This document shows positions 1 through 11,571 of a stretch of 64,000 nt of DNA, in pieces. The position numbers were made by a program, and so were the translations under genes. The notes below the pieces were generated by a model. The model ran no database searches and was not told the origin of the DNA. It worked only from the letters and a program-made list of their open reading frames with translations. The DNA comes from Phialocephala subalpina (lineage: Eukaryota > Ascomycota > Leotiomycetes > Helotiales > Mollisiaceae): the NCBI GenBank assembly GCA_900073065.1, contig FJOG01000035.1:103723-167722 (forward strand), read 5' to 3'. Numbering within the stretch: position 1 is the stretch's first letter; each line of letters opens with the position of its first letter.

Positions 1-155
1 AGCCACGGCTTCAACGAATTAGCACAGTAAAAGGCTATTTTGATTTGTGAGAGTTCCCGGAGCTAAGAGCAGTCTTAAGAGGCTGCATGCAAACGGATGA
101 GGTCCGTTTGTTTTCATGTCTTAACTCTAGAGACAACTTCCACCTCCCGGAACCC

Positions 156-551
156 TCATACAAGAATCAGCAAAAGCGTATGGGAATAAGCACGTACATC
201 CACCTCAGCCGTGAAGGTTTGGTCGCCGAGTTTGCCATCATTTTTCCAAACCCCCGATGAAATTCCTTCGTTGATCAAGACGAGGAACTTCTCGAGATTT
301 ACTTTGCATGTCTCGCAGAGGGGACGGAAAGCCTCTTCCCTGACGGGGAAGTCATTCTCATACTTGTTGATTGTGGTTCCAAGTTCCGTAAGCGTGGTAG
401 CTGTGAGAGAAAGAGTGGCATAAAGATTTTCGAGCCTGCGATCCTGAACCTTTCGATAGGTGATGAACTTAGTGAAGGAAGTCATCAATGTCTGTCCCGT
501 CTTAGCAACATCAAGGACAAAGTCCCCTGGGCGACTACTAGGAGCAGCCAT
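156..551 (-). CDS. Truncated fungal N-terminal (NACHT/STAND-type) domain protein
   Basis: An ATG at 551 opens a 131-codon frame read on the minus strand. The helical text (residues 30-75, with LENLYATLSLTATTLTELG) resembles the N-terminal domain found on many fungal ankyrin/STAND-type proteins and on the azaphilone-cluster protein L family; that is recognition by eye. A good donor (GTACGT) lies right after the codons for TAEVD, so the first exon probably ends near 187 and the stop at 156 may be intronic. The two nearest acceptors give stops within 10 or about 40 codons, so no long partner domain follows before the window edge. It may be a short gene or a fragment of a once longer one. Function is unknown. 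Confidence 0.5.
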   Translation of the reverse strand: MAAPSSRPGDFVLDVAKTGQTLMTSFTKFITYRKVQDRRLENLYATLSLTATTLTELGTTINKYENDFPVREEAFRPLCETCKVNLEKFLVLINEGISSGVWKNDGKLGDQTFTAEVDVRAYSHTLLLILV

Positions 552-1974
552 GGTGCAAACGAATGTTGATAGACTTCAGTCTGATATTGGTGTCAATTCG
601 AATGTTCCTCCTCCAGAGGCGATTCAGTCTGGCGATGTCGAACAGAAGTTCGAATGGCCGCCAACTTTATGGCAGTTAGCCGATATTTATCTTTCTCCCC
701 ACACTCTCATAGGGCTATGCAGCCTAGAATTCGTCAATGCCCTCAGCTCATTGCAAGGCACCAGCAGGCATCCGCATTGGTTCGTACTAATCAATACTCC
801 AGATATTATCGCCATCATGCAGCTTCTCGGAGTACTCCTCCAATGAAGACAGCAATTCATGATGCAAGAACGTGCCTCTTAAGCCGCAAACCAAGCCCTT
901 ACTCGGTCATCATGCATGAGCCTATTCGCCTGAAAGTGTGCCTCGCGGGCCCAGAAGGCAATCGAAACAACATTGGCCGGATTACCTGCATCAAGCCGTG
1001 TGGAAGACGTTCACCAGAGGGTTTTGCAAGCATTATGCAGACGCAACTGCAAGCACTAGATACTCGGTGTGGGATTTTAGTCGAAAACGAGGCTTAGCAC
1101 AGCCTTACTTCCACGTGAGCAACAAAAGGTTTACTGAAGCTTGAAGATCACTTCGGATGTCCAGGACAAGACACCGAAAAGATCCAAGGAAGTTTGTACC
1201 AGGATTTAAAGTCCATGAGAGCCGTTTTGTCATACCTAGGAAGGACATTCTGGCCTTAAGAGGAGCATGAAGAGGCCAGAAGATGGTCTCAATGCCCCAC
1301 CCTTTTCAGGACTTCTAAAACGCTGAATATTGAATTGAATGCCACGATTTCCCTGGGAACTCTAACAGTGGAATAGGGAATCAGGATATTGATACTCAGC
1401 TCATTGTTCTGAGATCTCAGCTAGTCGCCGGGCTAGGGACAGCTGCTGAATCATCAAACAAGCGATCGAGAAAAAATGTTTAAACAGCAATTGGGGGGAA
1501 AGATAACTGAAGAGTTCCGAGTGAGACAAAGAAGAATAGTGAGCTGGTGAAGAACAGAGTCTGAGTACTGGAGGATGCATTGTCCCCTAACCCGATCAAC
1601 TGTTCAACTGTGTCACAACTTGATATTGTGTCCAAGAGCTGAATGTAAGAGAACTGGGAAATCCAAAGCGAGAGGAAACATGACTTGTTAAGGCAAGGAT
1701 AAAGTCTTCTGCTGAGAATTATTGAAAATGTTTTATTTCGAATGAAGGAGTGATTCCTGAAGCATTCGGTGGCTGTGTTTCCGTTTCCGTGATGACAGCA
1801 AGCAGGGATGTTGCCGAGCTGTTCCTGACACGTTAGATCTTAAGCTATGAATTTGTTTGTATCACAACCTCAACGACATTCTAACTCGAACCGATACGTA
1901 TCTGCGAGCTAGGCATCTAGCAGAGGTGGATAACTAGGGCACCTGATGAATACAATTTAATAATTTATGACACG
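552..1974. other. Intergenic region between divergent genes
   Basis: This 1.4 kb separates the start of the minus-strand fragment from the start of COY1. The open frames here (for example 460-846 and 654-1097 on the plus strand) have no recognisable domain, no matching exon structure and a codon mix like random sequence. I see no repeat or RNA gene. Confidence 0.6.
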
Positions 1975-4328
1975 ATGGCGGACTTCGCAGCAGAAACAGC
2001 CCTGGCGGAGGCCGCACATAACCCTTCGACTACAGATCACAATGAAGCCCCGGGGCACGATGGCGACAACAAATTCCAGAAGGCGATATCGGCATGGAGA
2101 AGTGCGTATTGACAGGACCCAGTTCCGAGAGCCTACTGACTTCTGGGCAGATATTGACCTTACCTCCATGATCCCAACCCTCGACAACACAGCCTCCGAA
2201 ATTGTACAATACCAACGAGACTCAACTGTGCAGCGGAAAGACCTGGCGCAGAAGACGAAAGATTTCCGGAAGTTGGATGACTCTACTAAGCTTGGAGAGA
2301 TCAAGGGACTTTTAAAAGGTAGCGAGATTCTAAATACATGCGTACAGTGACTGATGGCTGCCAACAGCCTACCAAACATTCATTGACCTCCTCACGAACC
2401 ACTCGAAATCTACAAACTCTGCATTCTTACAAGTATACTCCTCGCTATCCGAAGCACCAGATCCATACCCATTACTCGAAGCCTCAGTCGATTCCCTCCT
2501 CCTGTCTGAGGATACGTTACCTAAGGTCACACAGGAGAATGAGTACTTGCAGAAGAGTGTCAGTAAGCTCACGACACAGTTGGAGGAAACAGAGTCAAGA
2601 TTGGAGGCCGAAAGAACCGCCAGGAAAACTTTGGAGGAAGGCTTAGAGACCAAAGTGAAAGAGGTCGAGAGCTCATGGGGTGCTGTCCTGGAGGAGAAGA
2701 AAGACAATTGGGAGGCCAAGGAGAAGTTACTTGAGGAGAAAGTAGAGAACCAGGATCGACTATTGAACGAGATCAAGGCAAGCTACGAAGTTACACAGCG
2801 ACTTGGAGAATCAGAAAGTGCTGGAAGCGGTGGCCATGTCACAAACGCAGAGTTGGAGATGGTCAATTCGGATCTTGAGCGGACCAGTGTACGGTTGGCG
2901 GAAGTTGAGGCAAGAAACGAACAACTGCGTATAGAACTTGCCCAGTCAGCGTCACAAGTTCCCAGCCATGCGGCAGTCAATCTCGAAAACGACCCGGCTT
3001 TCATGCGCATGCGGTCAGAAAACTCCTCTCTTCTGAGAAAGGTGGATGCGGCGCGCGTCGAAAGGGATGCCAGGAAACGTGAGTTGGATGGGAAGTTGCG
3101 GTCCCTTGGGAGGGAAATAGGCATGCTCAAGGAAGAGCGTGATACTCTCAAGGCCAAGGTGCAAAAATGGAGCGACTATGAAGACGTCAAACAAGAGCTT
3201 GAAGTCCTAAAGAGTATCGAGTTCTCAACAGGTGATGACGATGAAGGAGAACTGGCGAACGCCAGCATACCTCAAGCTGGACTCGAAAATGGGTCATCCT
3301 CTAAAGGGAAAGGTGACACGTTGGAGCAGCTCTTATTGGGCCGGAATAAGAAGCTGAGTGATGAATTGACTATTTTGAGAGTTTCTCACCAAGACCTGCA
3401 GAGCCGACTTCAATCGATGCAGGAAGAATTGTCTAAGACCAATGCGGAACTCGAACGAGCTGAGCATCTTAATGCCACGTTGGAAAACGATTTGGCCAAC
3501 GTTCACGATGGAGCGAATGCATATCCGTCTGGAGCATCTGTTGCTGGCACCTATGTCAGCCGATACCCGCAGTCATCGGCTCGCAAAGGACGCGTTTCGC
3601 CAACTTCGTCGATCATATCGGGATTCGATCCAAGATCATCCATGGGCGGAACCTCTCTGGAAGCTTTGAGATCTGGTGAGCCGGCCGGAGGTGGCTCGGG
3701 CATGCTTCCCATGATCATAGCTCAGCGTGATCGCTTCAAGAAGCGTAATACTCAACTGGAAAACGAGCTGTCAGAAACGCACCGAACAGTATCGTCATTG
3801 CGGCAAGAGATTGCATCTCTCCAGAAGGACAATCTAAATCTGTATGAGAAGACAAGGTACGTTTCGACGTACAATAGGTCCGGACCAACATCATCCTCTG
3901 CATCTGCATATGCAACAAATCCAAACCCATCGACAATTCAGATGTCAAATTCGACGTCGTCTGGACTTGCACTGGATCGATATCGCTCAGCGTACGAATC
4001 AAATATATCACCATTTGCAGCATTTAGAGGACGAGAGTCGGCTCGAGCTTACAAACGCATGAGTCTTCCAGAACGAATAGTATTTTCCATCACGAGGATG
4101 GTCTTGGCCACCAGAACGAGTCGAAACCTATTTGCGGGTTATTGCGTGGCATTGCATCTCTTGGTTTTCTTTTCGTTGTACTGGTTAACCACGGTTGACG
4201 TGGAACAGAATGCAAGTAATTTAGCAGTGGTTGCCGCTGCAGCGGGGCAGGCCGCACAAGCGGGGGCGGATACTACAACATCACATGGCGACTGGAAACA
4301 GGCAGGATTCAGCGAAAAAGGGTCGTAG
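1975..4328 (+). CDS. COY1: CASP/COY1 family Golgi coiled-coil membrane protein
   Basis: Exons 1975-2101, 2151-2318 and 2368-4328 encode 751 residues. The family is a tail-anchored golgin that acts in intra-Golgi retrograde vesicle tethering. Both introns have GT-AG ends, and splicing restores the conserved N-terminal text (KFQKAISAW, DLTSMIPTLDN, TFIDLLTN) that is broken in any single frame. Residues about 150-620 are long coiled coil rich in E, K, Q and L. The C-terminal part carries the CASP signature (LALDRYRSAYESNISPFAAF, MSLPERIVFSITRMVLATR) followed by one transmembrane segment (FAGYCVALHLLVFFSLYW, about residues 685-705) and a short lumenal tail. Length is normal for the fungal family. 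It converges on the next gene with only 19 nt between the two stop codons. Confidence 0.96.
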
Positions 4329-4347
4329 AATCAGGAGGGACACTGTA

Positions 4348-5047
4348 CTATTTTTGTGATAATAGAGGCCTTCGTGCCGAATTTCCTGCTTCATAGCCAT
4401 CTTCGCCTTGAGATGCCATCTTAGAGATCAGGGAGCGAAATGAAGGACTATTTTGGGAAGTGAGCGCATTGTTTTCGACATACATAGGAAACACGAACCG
4501 GCCTCGACCTGATTGATCGCTGTTGTTCGACCTACACGAATATGGTCGGTGATACCACATAAGTTTCGATGGAGTAAATGACGACGACGTCCGGTATTGG
4601 CAGCGCCTATTTATCCTTTCCGGAAAGGATTGAATCCGGTCGTCGATGGAGCCCAGGGATATTTTCTCGACGTCTTGGAATATTGCTTTCACGAATTCTT
4701 CCCCGCGTTTTCCTTTGAAGTCGAGAACTGGTACCCACGCGGGAATATTAATAGCGATGTACCCATCCGGGCCGTTCAATCTAGAATCCCCATCGAAAGA
4801 ATCTTCATCGGAGGGTAAAGACGAACTGCATGTCTGGTTGGCTGCAAAAGAGCCTCACTCAAAATTGCGCAATGCTCAAAATATACCCGTACTAATTATT
4901 TCGCTCTTCTAAGCGCCCGGCAACTTGAGGTCCAGGATCTATTTCGGGACGCCTCCGAGAACATCTCATCCAATACTTCTCTGTCCAACTACGGAAGCTG
5001 GTACGATCGCGTCTATCAACCTGTTGCAAGCGACTAAGTATCGACAT
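4348..5047 (-). CDS. Unrecognised 210-aa protein, two exons
   Basis: My model uses exons 4893-5047 and 4348-4825, joined across a 67-nt intron (donor GTACGG, acceptor CATGCAG); the sum is 211 codons. The first exon gives a basic N-terminus with SWTEKYWMRC and PEIDPGPQVAGRLEE, followed across the junction by YSSLPSDEDSFDGDSRL. The second exon has a compact stretch with GYIAINIPAWVPVLDFKGKR and a polar tail. There is no signal peptide, membrane segment or catalytic motif. I do not recognise the family. An alternative acceptor at TTTTGCAG (exon start 4841) is stronger in sequence but does not keep the upstream frame. The gene is tail-to-tail with COY1 and their 3' UTRs almost certainly overlap. 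Confidence 0.55.
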
Positions 5048-6115
5048 GATCTTCAATCTCGAGATGTGGGATCTCTACCAAGCCATAGACGCGCAATATC
5101 GCGAGTTAATTGATTCTTGGAAGCTGGGTGCGCGTGTCGCGAAGTTAACGGAAGCTCGCTTAAGAAAGGGGGATGACCAATGAGAGCCCATTCAAGCTTC
5201 TTACCAAAGCGAACAGCACAGGCATGTACTCGGTCATACAGAACTTTAGTGTCAGAATACAGGAGCGGATTTTGATCCTGATTTGTCTCAATTAGGCAAG
5301 TCTCTTTCTATCTCCGTCAGCCTGACAGCAATTCAACTTTGACCCCTCTATCTTCTCCCCTGCGCCGTAAATGTTTACAACAGAAAACAACAGGCTGAAC
5401 TGATCGTCTATAACGTTCGGGAGATACGGCCACTTTCGTCTGATCCTGCGGATTCCAAAGATAAGGAGATCAACTGTTTGATGGTCTGGAGAAGTGCAGG
5501 TACCTCCGAGACATTTCATGTTTCTTTCCATGGCTGCCCCTCGCGCCTGGACCACCTCGCCTTACCCCTCATGATTCGTCTGCCAAGCGGTCGGCCCATG
5601 GGGCGTTTATGATCTTTGCCCAGACGAGGATCCGTTGATCGCAGGGAATGGCTCACATTAGCCGGACAGGGGACTTGGAGGCTGGTTCAGAATAGCAACA
5701 ACCCTGCCACCTCTCCCAGTCCGTCGCGCTTCTGTTGGTTGGCGCCGCCATGGCTTGCAAGGGTATGGATATTTGCAGTGCGACCTGAAAAACGACCCAA
5801 CCTTCTGTATTCTCATTCAAGGATCTGCGAGATTGCCCTCTCGCCGACGCACAGGTTTATAAGACCGTTTGAGAACCCAGGTAAGCCACCTCTTAAGATC
5901 TGTGCGCCCGCCTGTCATCGATCAACTGTTCCTGTTTCCGCCTTCAGTTGATTCATCCCATCTCATCTATATCTTCTGCGTTATCCCTTCTGTTTTTTTC
6001 TAGTTGGCGTTTCCTTGTCACGACTCTTCAACCTCTCCTCCTCTTCCCTCCTCCCAGACCCTCACGCCCCTTCCCCTTTATATCTTTAATACTCCCTTCC
6101 GCCTTCGACTTCATC
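5048..6115. promoter_or_regulatory. Intergenic region with CT-rich leader of the DUF3455 gene
   Basis: The last part (about 5985-6112) is strongly pyrimidine-rich on the plus strand and ends a few bases before the ATG at 6116. Such CT tracts are common just upstream of well-expressed genes in filamentous ascomycetes. The rest of the stretch holds no gene I can support. Confidence 0.5.
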
Positions 6116-7011
6116 ATGTTCTGCAAAATATGGGTTACCTCGGCGCTGTGCGCTGTTGCCCTTTCCGCTCCAACACTCACCTACTCCCCCGGGGCCGCTG
6201 AGCGACCTGCCGAAATGCAAATATTGTCAGAGTATTTCTCGATGTTGGGGCAGAAGGTACAAGCCGGGAGGAATATGGCAGCTGCACCCGTGTGCAATAT
6301 GAACAGTGCAGTCTTACCAGTCGCTTGTACGTCTCCTGTCCTCATCCATCACATCAACATTTATTGACTTTATATCTACAGCACCGACACCTCTTCCTGC
6401 AGTATCGACTGGCCTGAGTCTCAAGCACGTAGCTATTGGACGGGGAACACAGAATTACTCCTGCACAACGGGCAACCAGACTGCAGCTCCAGTAGCTCTC
6501 GGCGCTGTCGCGACTCTCTACAATGCAACCTGCGTTGCATCTACCTACCCAGACCTCCTCTCCATCCTGCCAAACGTCGCTTTACAATTCAACCTTACCT
6601 CTCCTAACCAAGCTTCTCTCTCTCCATCCAATCTTGCCATCTCTGGTCACCACTTCTTCTCTAACGCTACTACACCGGACTTCAACTTGAATACTGCAGC
6701 CATGAACTTGGGATTCGCACCTTGCGCAAAGAACAATACTGTCCCTGCTCCCGCGACTGCACCGAAGGGTCAAGGAGGAGTTGGAAATGGAGCTGTTCCT
6801 TGGTTGAAGTTGATTACAAAAGATGGAGCGACTGGTAATTTGGAGGAGATTTACAGAGTCAATACTGCGGGTGGACAACCTCCAGCAACTTGTGCCGGGA
6901 TGCCGACCACGTTTGAGGTGCAATATGCTTCTGAGTAAGTCTTCCTTTTAGGATTCACTTTTTGGCAGCAATTAATCTGGATACAGATATTGGTTCTTCG
7001 AGAAATTATGA
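6116..7011 (+). CDS. Secreted DUF3455 family protein
   Basis: Exons 6116-6326, 6382-6934 and 6987-7011 encode 262 residues. The N-terminus is a short signal peptide (hydrophobic residues about 3-18, ending near ALSAPT). The mature part matches DUF3455: LSLKHVAIGRGTQNYSC, a central GHHFF, AVPWLKL, IYRVNTAGGQPPATC and the terminal EVQYASEYWFFEKL. The last exon is only 25 nt and supplies the closing YWFFEKL, which confirms the second intron (GTAAGT donor at 6935). Several N-x-S/T sites fit an extracellular glycoprotein. The biochemical role of DUF3455 is not known; in fungi these proteins are usually predicted to be secreted or wall-associated. Confidence 0.93.
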
Positions 7012-9981
7012 AAATTCATCTAGCTCGCTATCTGCGATTTGCATTGGACCGAAGACAGATAGACAGACGGCAAAGATGAAAGAGCTTCACTTCATATACC
7101 CCGAAAGCCGGCAACGGCAAGACCGAGTCACGAAATCGCGGCGTTTTTGGGACATCTTAATACCACAATAGACAATTACGGCATACTTGGTCCATCACGG
7201 TATTCAAGAAATTTGGGGATTCAGACAAGGATGGAAAGGGTTGGATACAAGGATAGGAGAGGCGAGGCTGGATACCTATAGCAGGACAATTAATGCATAA
7301 CTTCTATTCGCACACACATCTCAACTCTTGGATTCGAGAACGGGCTGTGCTGTTTCGTGTCACGACCGAAGGGAAGTATCTAACGGCCATTTTTGACTCT
7401 GAACGACATTCTTTGAAGCAGAAAACGGTTTGGTGGGTAGTCAACAAACAATAGAGAGAGAGGAGCACATTTCAAATCTTCTATACTTTGCTTTGACTTT
7501 TGGGTACATAGAGTATGAAGTGGATTGCGTGGCTGTTGGAGAGCGAAACTTGCTCGTTGTCACTTCTTAACTCGACTTGAATGTCACCTCCAAGAACGCG
7601 AGCCGTTCATGTCTGATGTGGGTGACAATGGAGGTACATTCAAACCTTGGTGCCAGCTGCACGAACTCCTCTCCTTATCCAGGTCTAGAATGCTGGTGTG
7701 CAGGCCGTGGCGAACGTGTGATCCCAGTGGCAATCATTTTTACCCTCCGACCATCTCAAGTCAGTCCTTCTTTGGAATCACGAAGTCCTCTAGTGTTCTT
7801 GGTGTTGGGAGACTCTGAAACGTGGGCGTGCACGGGGGTAGAGTGGACCCTAGCACTCCATGTCGTTTGATATTCTCGCAAGGATTAGCCGAGGAGACAA
7901 GGGAGAGCTTAGTGATGGTTGTACCGTTGGAGTCCGCGCACAAGGCTGAGACATGGAATTTTTGTTTCGAGGGGCACGGAGGCATGAAGGAAACATTTGT
8001 GAGTTGCCTTTTCGGGGTTCCCTTTTGACACAGGGGCACAGCAGATGTTGCTTCTTAGAGGTTCTTGGATCGATTGGGCTCAAATCGGCAGTTCATCCTT
8101 TGAATGGTGGGGCAACTGGAGCACACCTAGATATCTATTTGCCAGGCCGTGCTTATCCATGAATGAAGCTATCTGATCTTCGCACAATCTGATGTTGAGG
8201 GTTCGCTGCCAAGTCTTCCTGGCTTGACAGGATGACAGATACGTCTCGACTCTTCATCTGCCCTGCCATCTCAATGTTTGGGGTTCGAGCCGCGTTGGTT
8301 GCACAGGACACTCGCTTCAGACCTTATGGCGATCCTCAATGTTGGGCTCGTAAATGCGCACCAATAGCTGTCTTCGAGGACGAACAGAGTCGGCTCCTGC
8401 TCGCCGGATGTTGGTTTGGCACTCTCGGCATCCGATGCCGCTTCTGAGGTCGATGGCCCGGTAATTCGATAAGGTCGCTATCAGGAGGAGGAAGATCTTG
8501 GCAAGCTGGGAATCAATTAAATGACGGATACAAATTTCTTCGGATGTGCGATAGAGGAGAGAGACGAGTAGGTTTGGGAATAGACATTGGATGAAAAGTG
8601 AGACAGAGAAGAGTATTCGCATCTATGCCACCGTCACTGGAGCACCGCGAAGAGGGCTGGAAAATGATATAGCTAGCATCAAGGAATTGATTCGGTTTCG
8701 AGTGATGAAGTTGTGTATCTGCCTGGCTGCGTAACCTCCGCAGCTTGTATTCCAGTAAAGGATGAACTTCCCACACAGAGATGGACATTATATTCCAGTT
8801 GATGTACTCGAGGTCAGTAGACAGTATATTCAGAATTGACAATGGATATCGACGCTGGTAACTTGGTGTGGAATCATCCTGAGATTCCACACCGTGTCAG
8901 AGATTCGGAGCGCAATCCCGACATCGAAATAGGCTCGAACAGCTTGACGTACTTTCAGACAGTGTATCTTGCGAGCTGTCTACTCGGGCATAATATTCCA
9001 AGGGACCAAAGCTGTAAACTTCCATGCGAGCAATGCAGTATGCAGAACTTCAAGCGTCTTTGAAAGGTTTGTTACAGCTCCATTCATTGCCTGTCATGGG
9101 TTGCCAGTGTGGAAACTCTGTCGTCCGAAAACAGCAGAGTGAAGCAAGAGCGTGACCCACAACATCCATATATGGCAGCTGTTGGCAGTAACGTGTAGGG
9201 TTGGCTTTACAAAGGACACTTGCCAAATACAGCACACCATGAATAAAGTAACGAGAGCATTATCGACAACTGGAAGAGGTTCCATCCGAACGTACTGTTT
9301 CGCGATACGACAAGAGAGATGTAGTCCTCCCACTCTCAATTGCTAAATGACTCCCTCGCAGAAAGAAATAATGGTTGGGAGGTCATGCAGACGTCGAGAC
9401 AGCATCAAGGGGAACCGAAGTATCATATTGCTGACAGGAAGACAGCCTTGCCAGGAGGTTGCTGTGTCTCTGTTTCAAGAAATGGCCGTCTTTCGCCTTC
9501 GGAAGCCGGATAATAGGGCTTAAACATCTGATACACGAGTATGCAGGCACACATCTGTGTGTAAGTGTGTTATCGAAAGGGGAGGGTGATCTTATGATGG
9601 ACGTGATCCTGGAGAGTTCGTTGATCTAAGCTTTTCCCGGGACGTTTCAAGAAGGGATGAAACGAATGAGTCTGTGGTCTGGATGCGGATTGACGGATTG
9701 GGAATGATCTTCGTGTGTTCCTGATCTGTTATCTTGTACCAGTGGTAATAACTGGCCGTTTTATCGCGTCTATGGTAATTCTGTCAAGGTGTGTCGAAGA
9801 GTTCGAGGCAAGGATTCGAGGAGGTTGAAATACGAGAACGATCACGTGGTTTACGCGCTAAGGCTCGTCGCGTCGATCCGTCTGAAGTAAATATCAATAC
9901 AAGAATTGAACGTCACAATGCGCACGACTCGTGAGAGCTGACAACTGAATCATCTGCTGAACATTCCATTGAAAAGCAACG
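7012..9981. other. Gene-poor stretch, no supported feature
   Basis: Nearly 3 kb without a convincing gene. Open frames on both strands are short (at most about 125 codons), overlap one another and lack recognisable motifs or plausible splice joins. I found no inverted terminal repeats, tandem arrays or structured RNA. Confidence 0.55.
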
Positions 9982-11023
9982 ATGGCCTCTTCCGCCACTT
10001 CAGACGTCACATTGTTGACAGAACATTTCACGTATCGGCCTACTGTTTGTACCCCTCTTCTCTGAGGTCAATATCGGCATACTGACTTCTTTCGAGGCAC
10101 TCATCGACGACATAGTTAACTCAATCAACGTCCTAGCATTCAAAGCCACTGAAGCCGTAGAAAAAGGTCTCCTCGGCGCCAACCCCAGCGACCTAGGCTT
10201 CAAGATCCCCCCTCCCACCACCCCCGAAGCACAGGAAGCCGGGAAAGCCATCGCCGAAGCCGCAAAACACGAAATCGAAAACGGCGTACACCAGCTCGAA
10301 ACACTCCTTGAAGCCAAGATAGATAAGAATTTCGATCGACTAGAGATTTTCGCGTTAAGGAATTATTTGAGTGTCCCTCCGGAGGTTAGGGATTGGGTGC
10401 GATTGAGCCATTATGAGGGCTTGACTTTTACGCAGGATAAGGACGCGCCTAATACGGAGAGTGTTACGTTGTTGAGGAGGAAATTGAGGGAGACGCAGAA
10501 ACTGCATGCGTTGCTCAGAGCGGAGAAGGCTAGGAATGAGGCGACGATTAAGGCGCTGAAAGCATTGGTGCTGAATCAAGCGACTAAGAAGGAAGATGTG
10601 GATGGCGAGACATGTCCTGCGTTCGCATTCTTGCAGAATAGGGGAGAGTTGATGGGAGATGGAAAGCAGCCTGTTACGACGACGACGGAGTTCACGTTGA
10701 GTCAAGTCCCAGGATTGAAGGGTTTGTTGGAAAATCTGGAGCCGAGACTAGAGGGGTTGGCAAGTGGGACTGGGAAGGAGGGTTTGGTGGGTGAAGATCA
10801 GAAGAGCTGGAGGAGGGAGAGATTGGGATTTATTGAGAAGGAGACGCGAAGGCATATGGAGAACGTGAGGGGGTTGGAGCTGGGAGAAATGGGCGAAGTG
10901 AGAGATGGTGAATGGCAAGGGGAGGGAAGGAAACTCGGGAAGGGTGAAGTGGAGGATCTTGAACGAGTGGTGAGTATGGTTGGCGGAGGTGATGCTGGTG
11001 AACCAATGGATCAGGACTCGTAG
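9982..11023 (+). CDS. MTW1: Mis12/Mtw1 kinetochore protein (MIND complex)
   Basis: Exons 9982-10044 and 10097-11023 encode 329 residues. Mtw1 (Mis12) is a subunit of the MIND/Mis12 complex that links inner centromere chromatin to the Ndc80 microtubule-binding complex. The 21-codon first exon gives LLTEHFTYRP, and the second continues ALIDDIVNSINVLAFKATEA, the conserved Mis12 head; the branch point CTGAC precedes the acceptor. Next come IFALRNYLSVPPEVRDW and SHYEGL, also typical, then a helical region (about residues 135-190) and a variable charged tail. Length fits fungal orthologues. Donor GTTTGT is slightly off consensus, but no other join keeps the motif. Confidence 0.93.
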
Positions 11024-11571
11024 GACATTGTCTGTTCATGTTCATGTGGATGCAGGCATGGGACGGCGTTTTGGGCATATACCAGGAGGCTCGGTCTAGG
11101 AAATGGTATTCGCAAGGTCTAGTCTAGGAGACTGTTGTGAGGTCATGATGAAATGCTTATTGTCTGGATCTTGTTGTACTATAACATTTGACCTGATGAA
11201 CAGTGTCGTCTATGACTGACGTAGTGGCACACATGAATACTTGTCGGTTATGGAATTGTTTTAGTTGTGAAGTTGTTTTAGTTTTTTTTAAGCTGACTCT
11301 CGCTTGCGAGTCGGCCCTAAAAACATTTATTAACCCAATACAAAAACAACTCCTTGGGCCGACGAGTAGGCTCTCTTATAAGTCGAGCCACAAGTATGAT
11401 ACTTTGCCGCTCCAGAATGCAGGTCCAGCGTGCCGATACTCTTCTCGACAAATCATCCAACGCGAGAACAGGATTTCTTTTCTTTGCCGAACTGGAAGGA
11501 TGATAACATTTCTAGTCAAAATTGGCCCACTCAGCCAGATTATGTACACTTCAATATCATACACAAGAGCT
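11024..11571. other. Convergent intergenic region MTW1 / PPR gene
   Basis: About 550 bp between two 3' ends. It holds the 3' UTRs and a T-rich stretch near 11260-11290; I see no gene. Confidence 0.5.

Noticed and set aside
654..1097. 147-codon plus-strand frame
   Set aside because: Three plus-strand frames overlap here, with no conserved text; more likely chance open frames in the divergent intergenic region.
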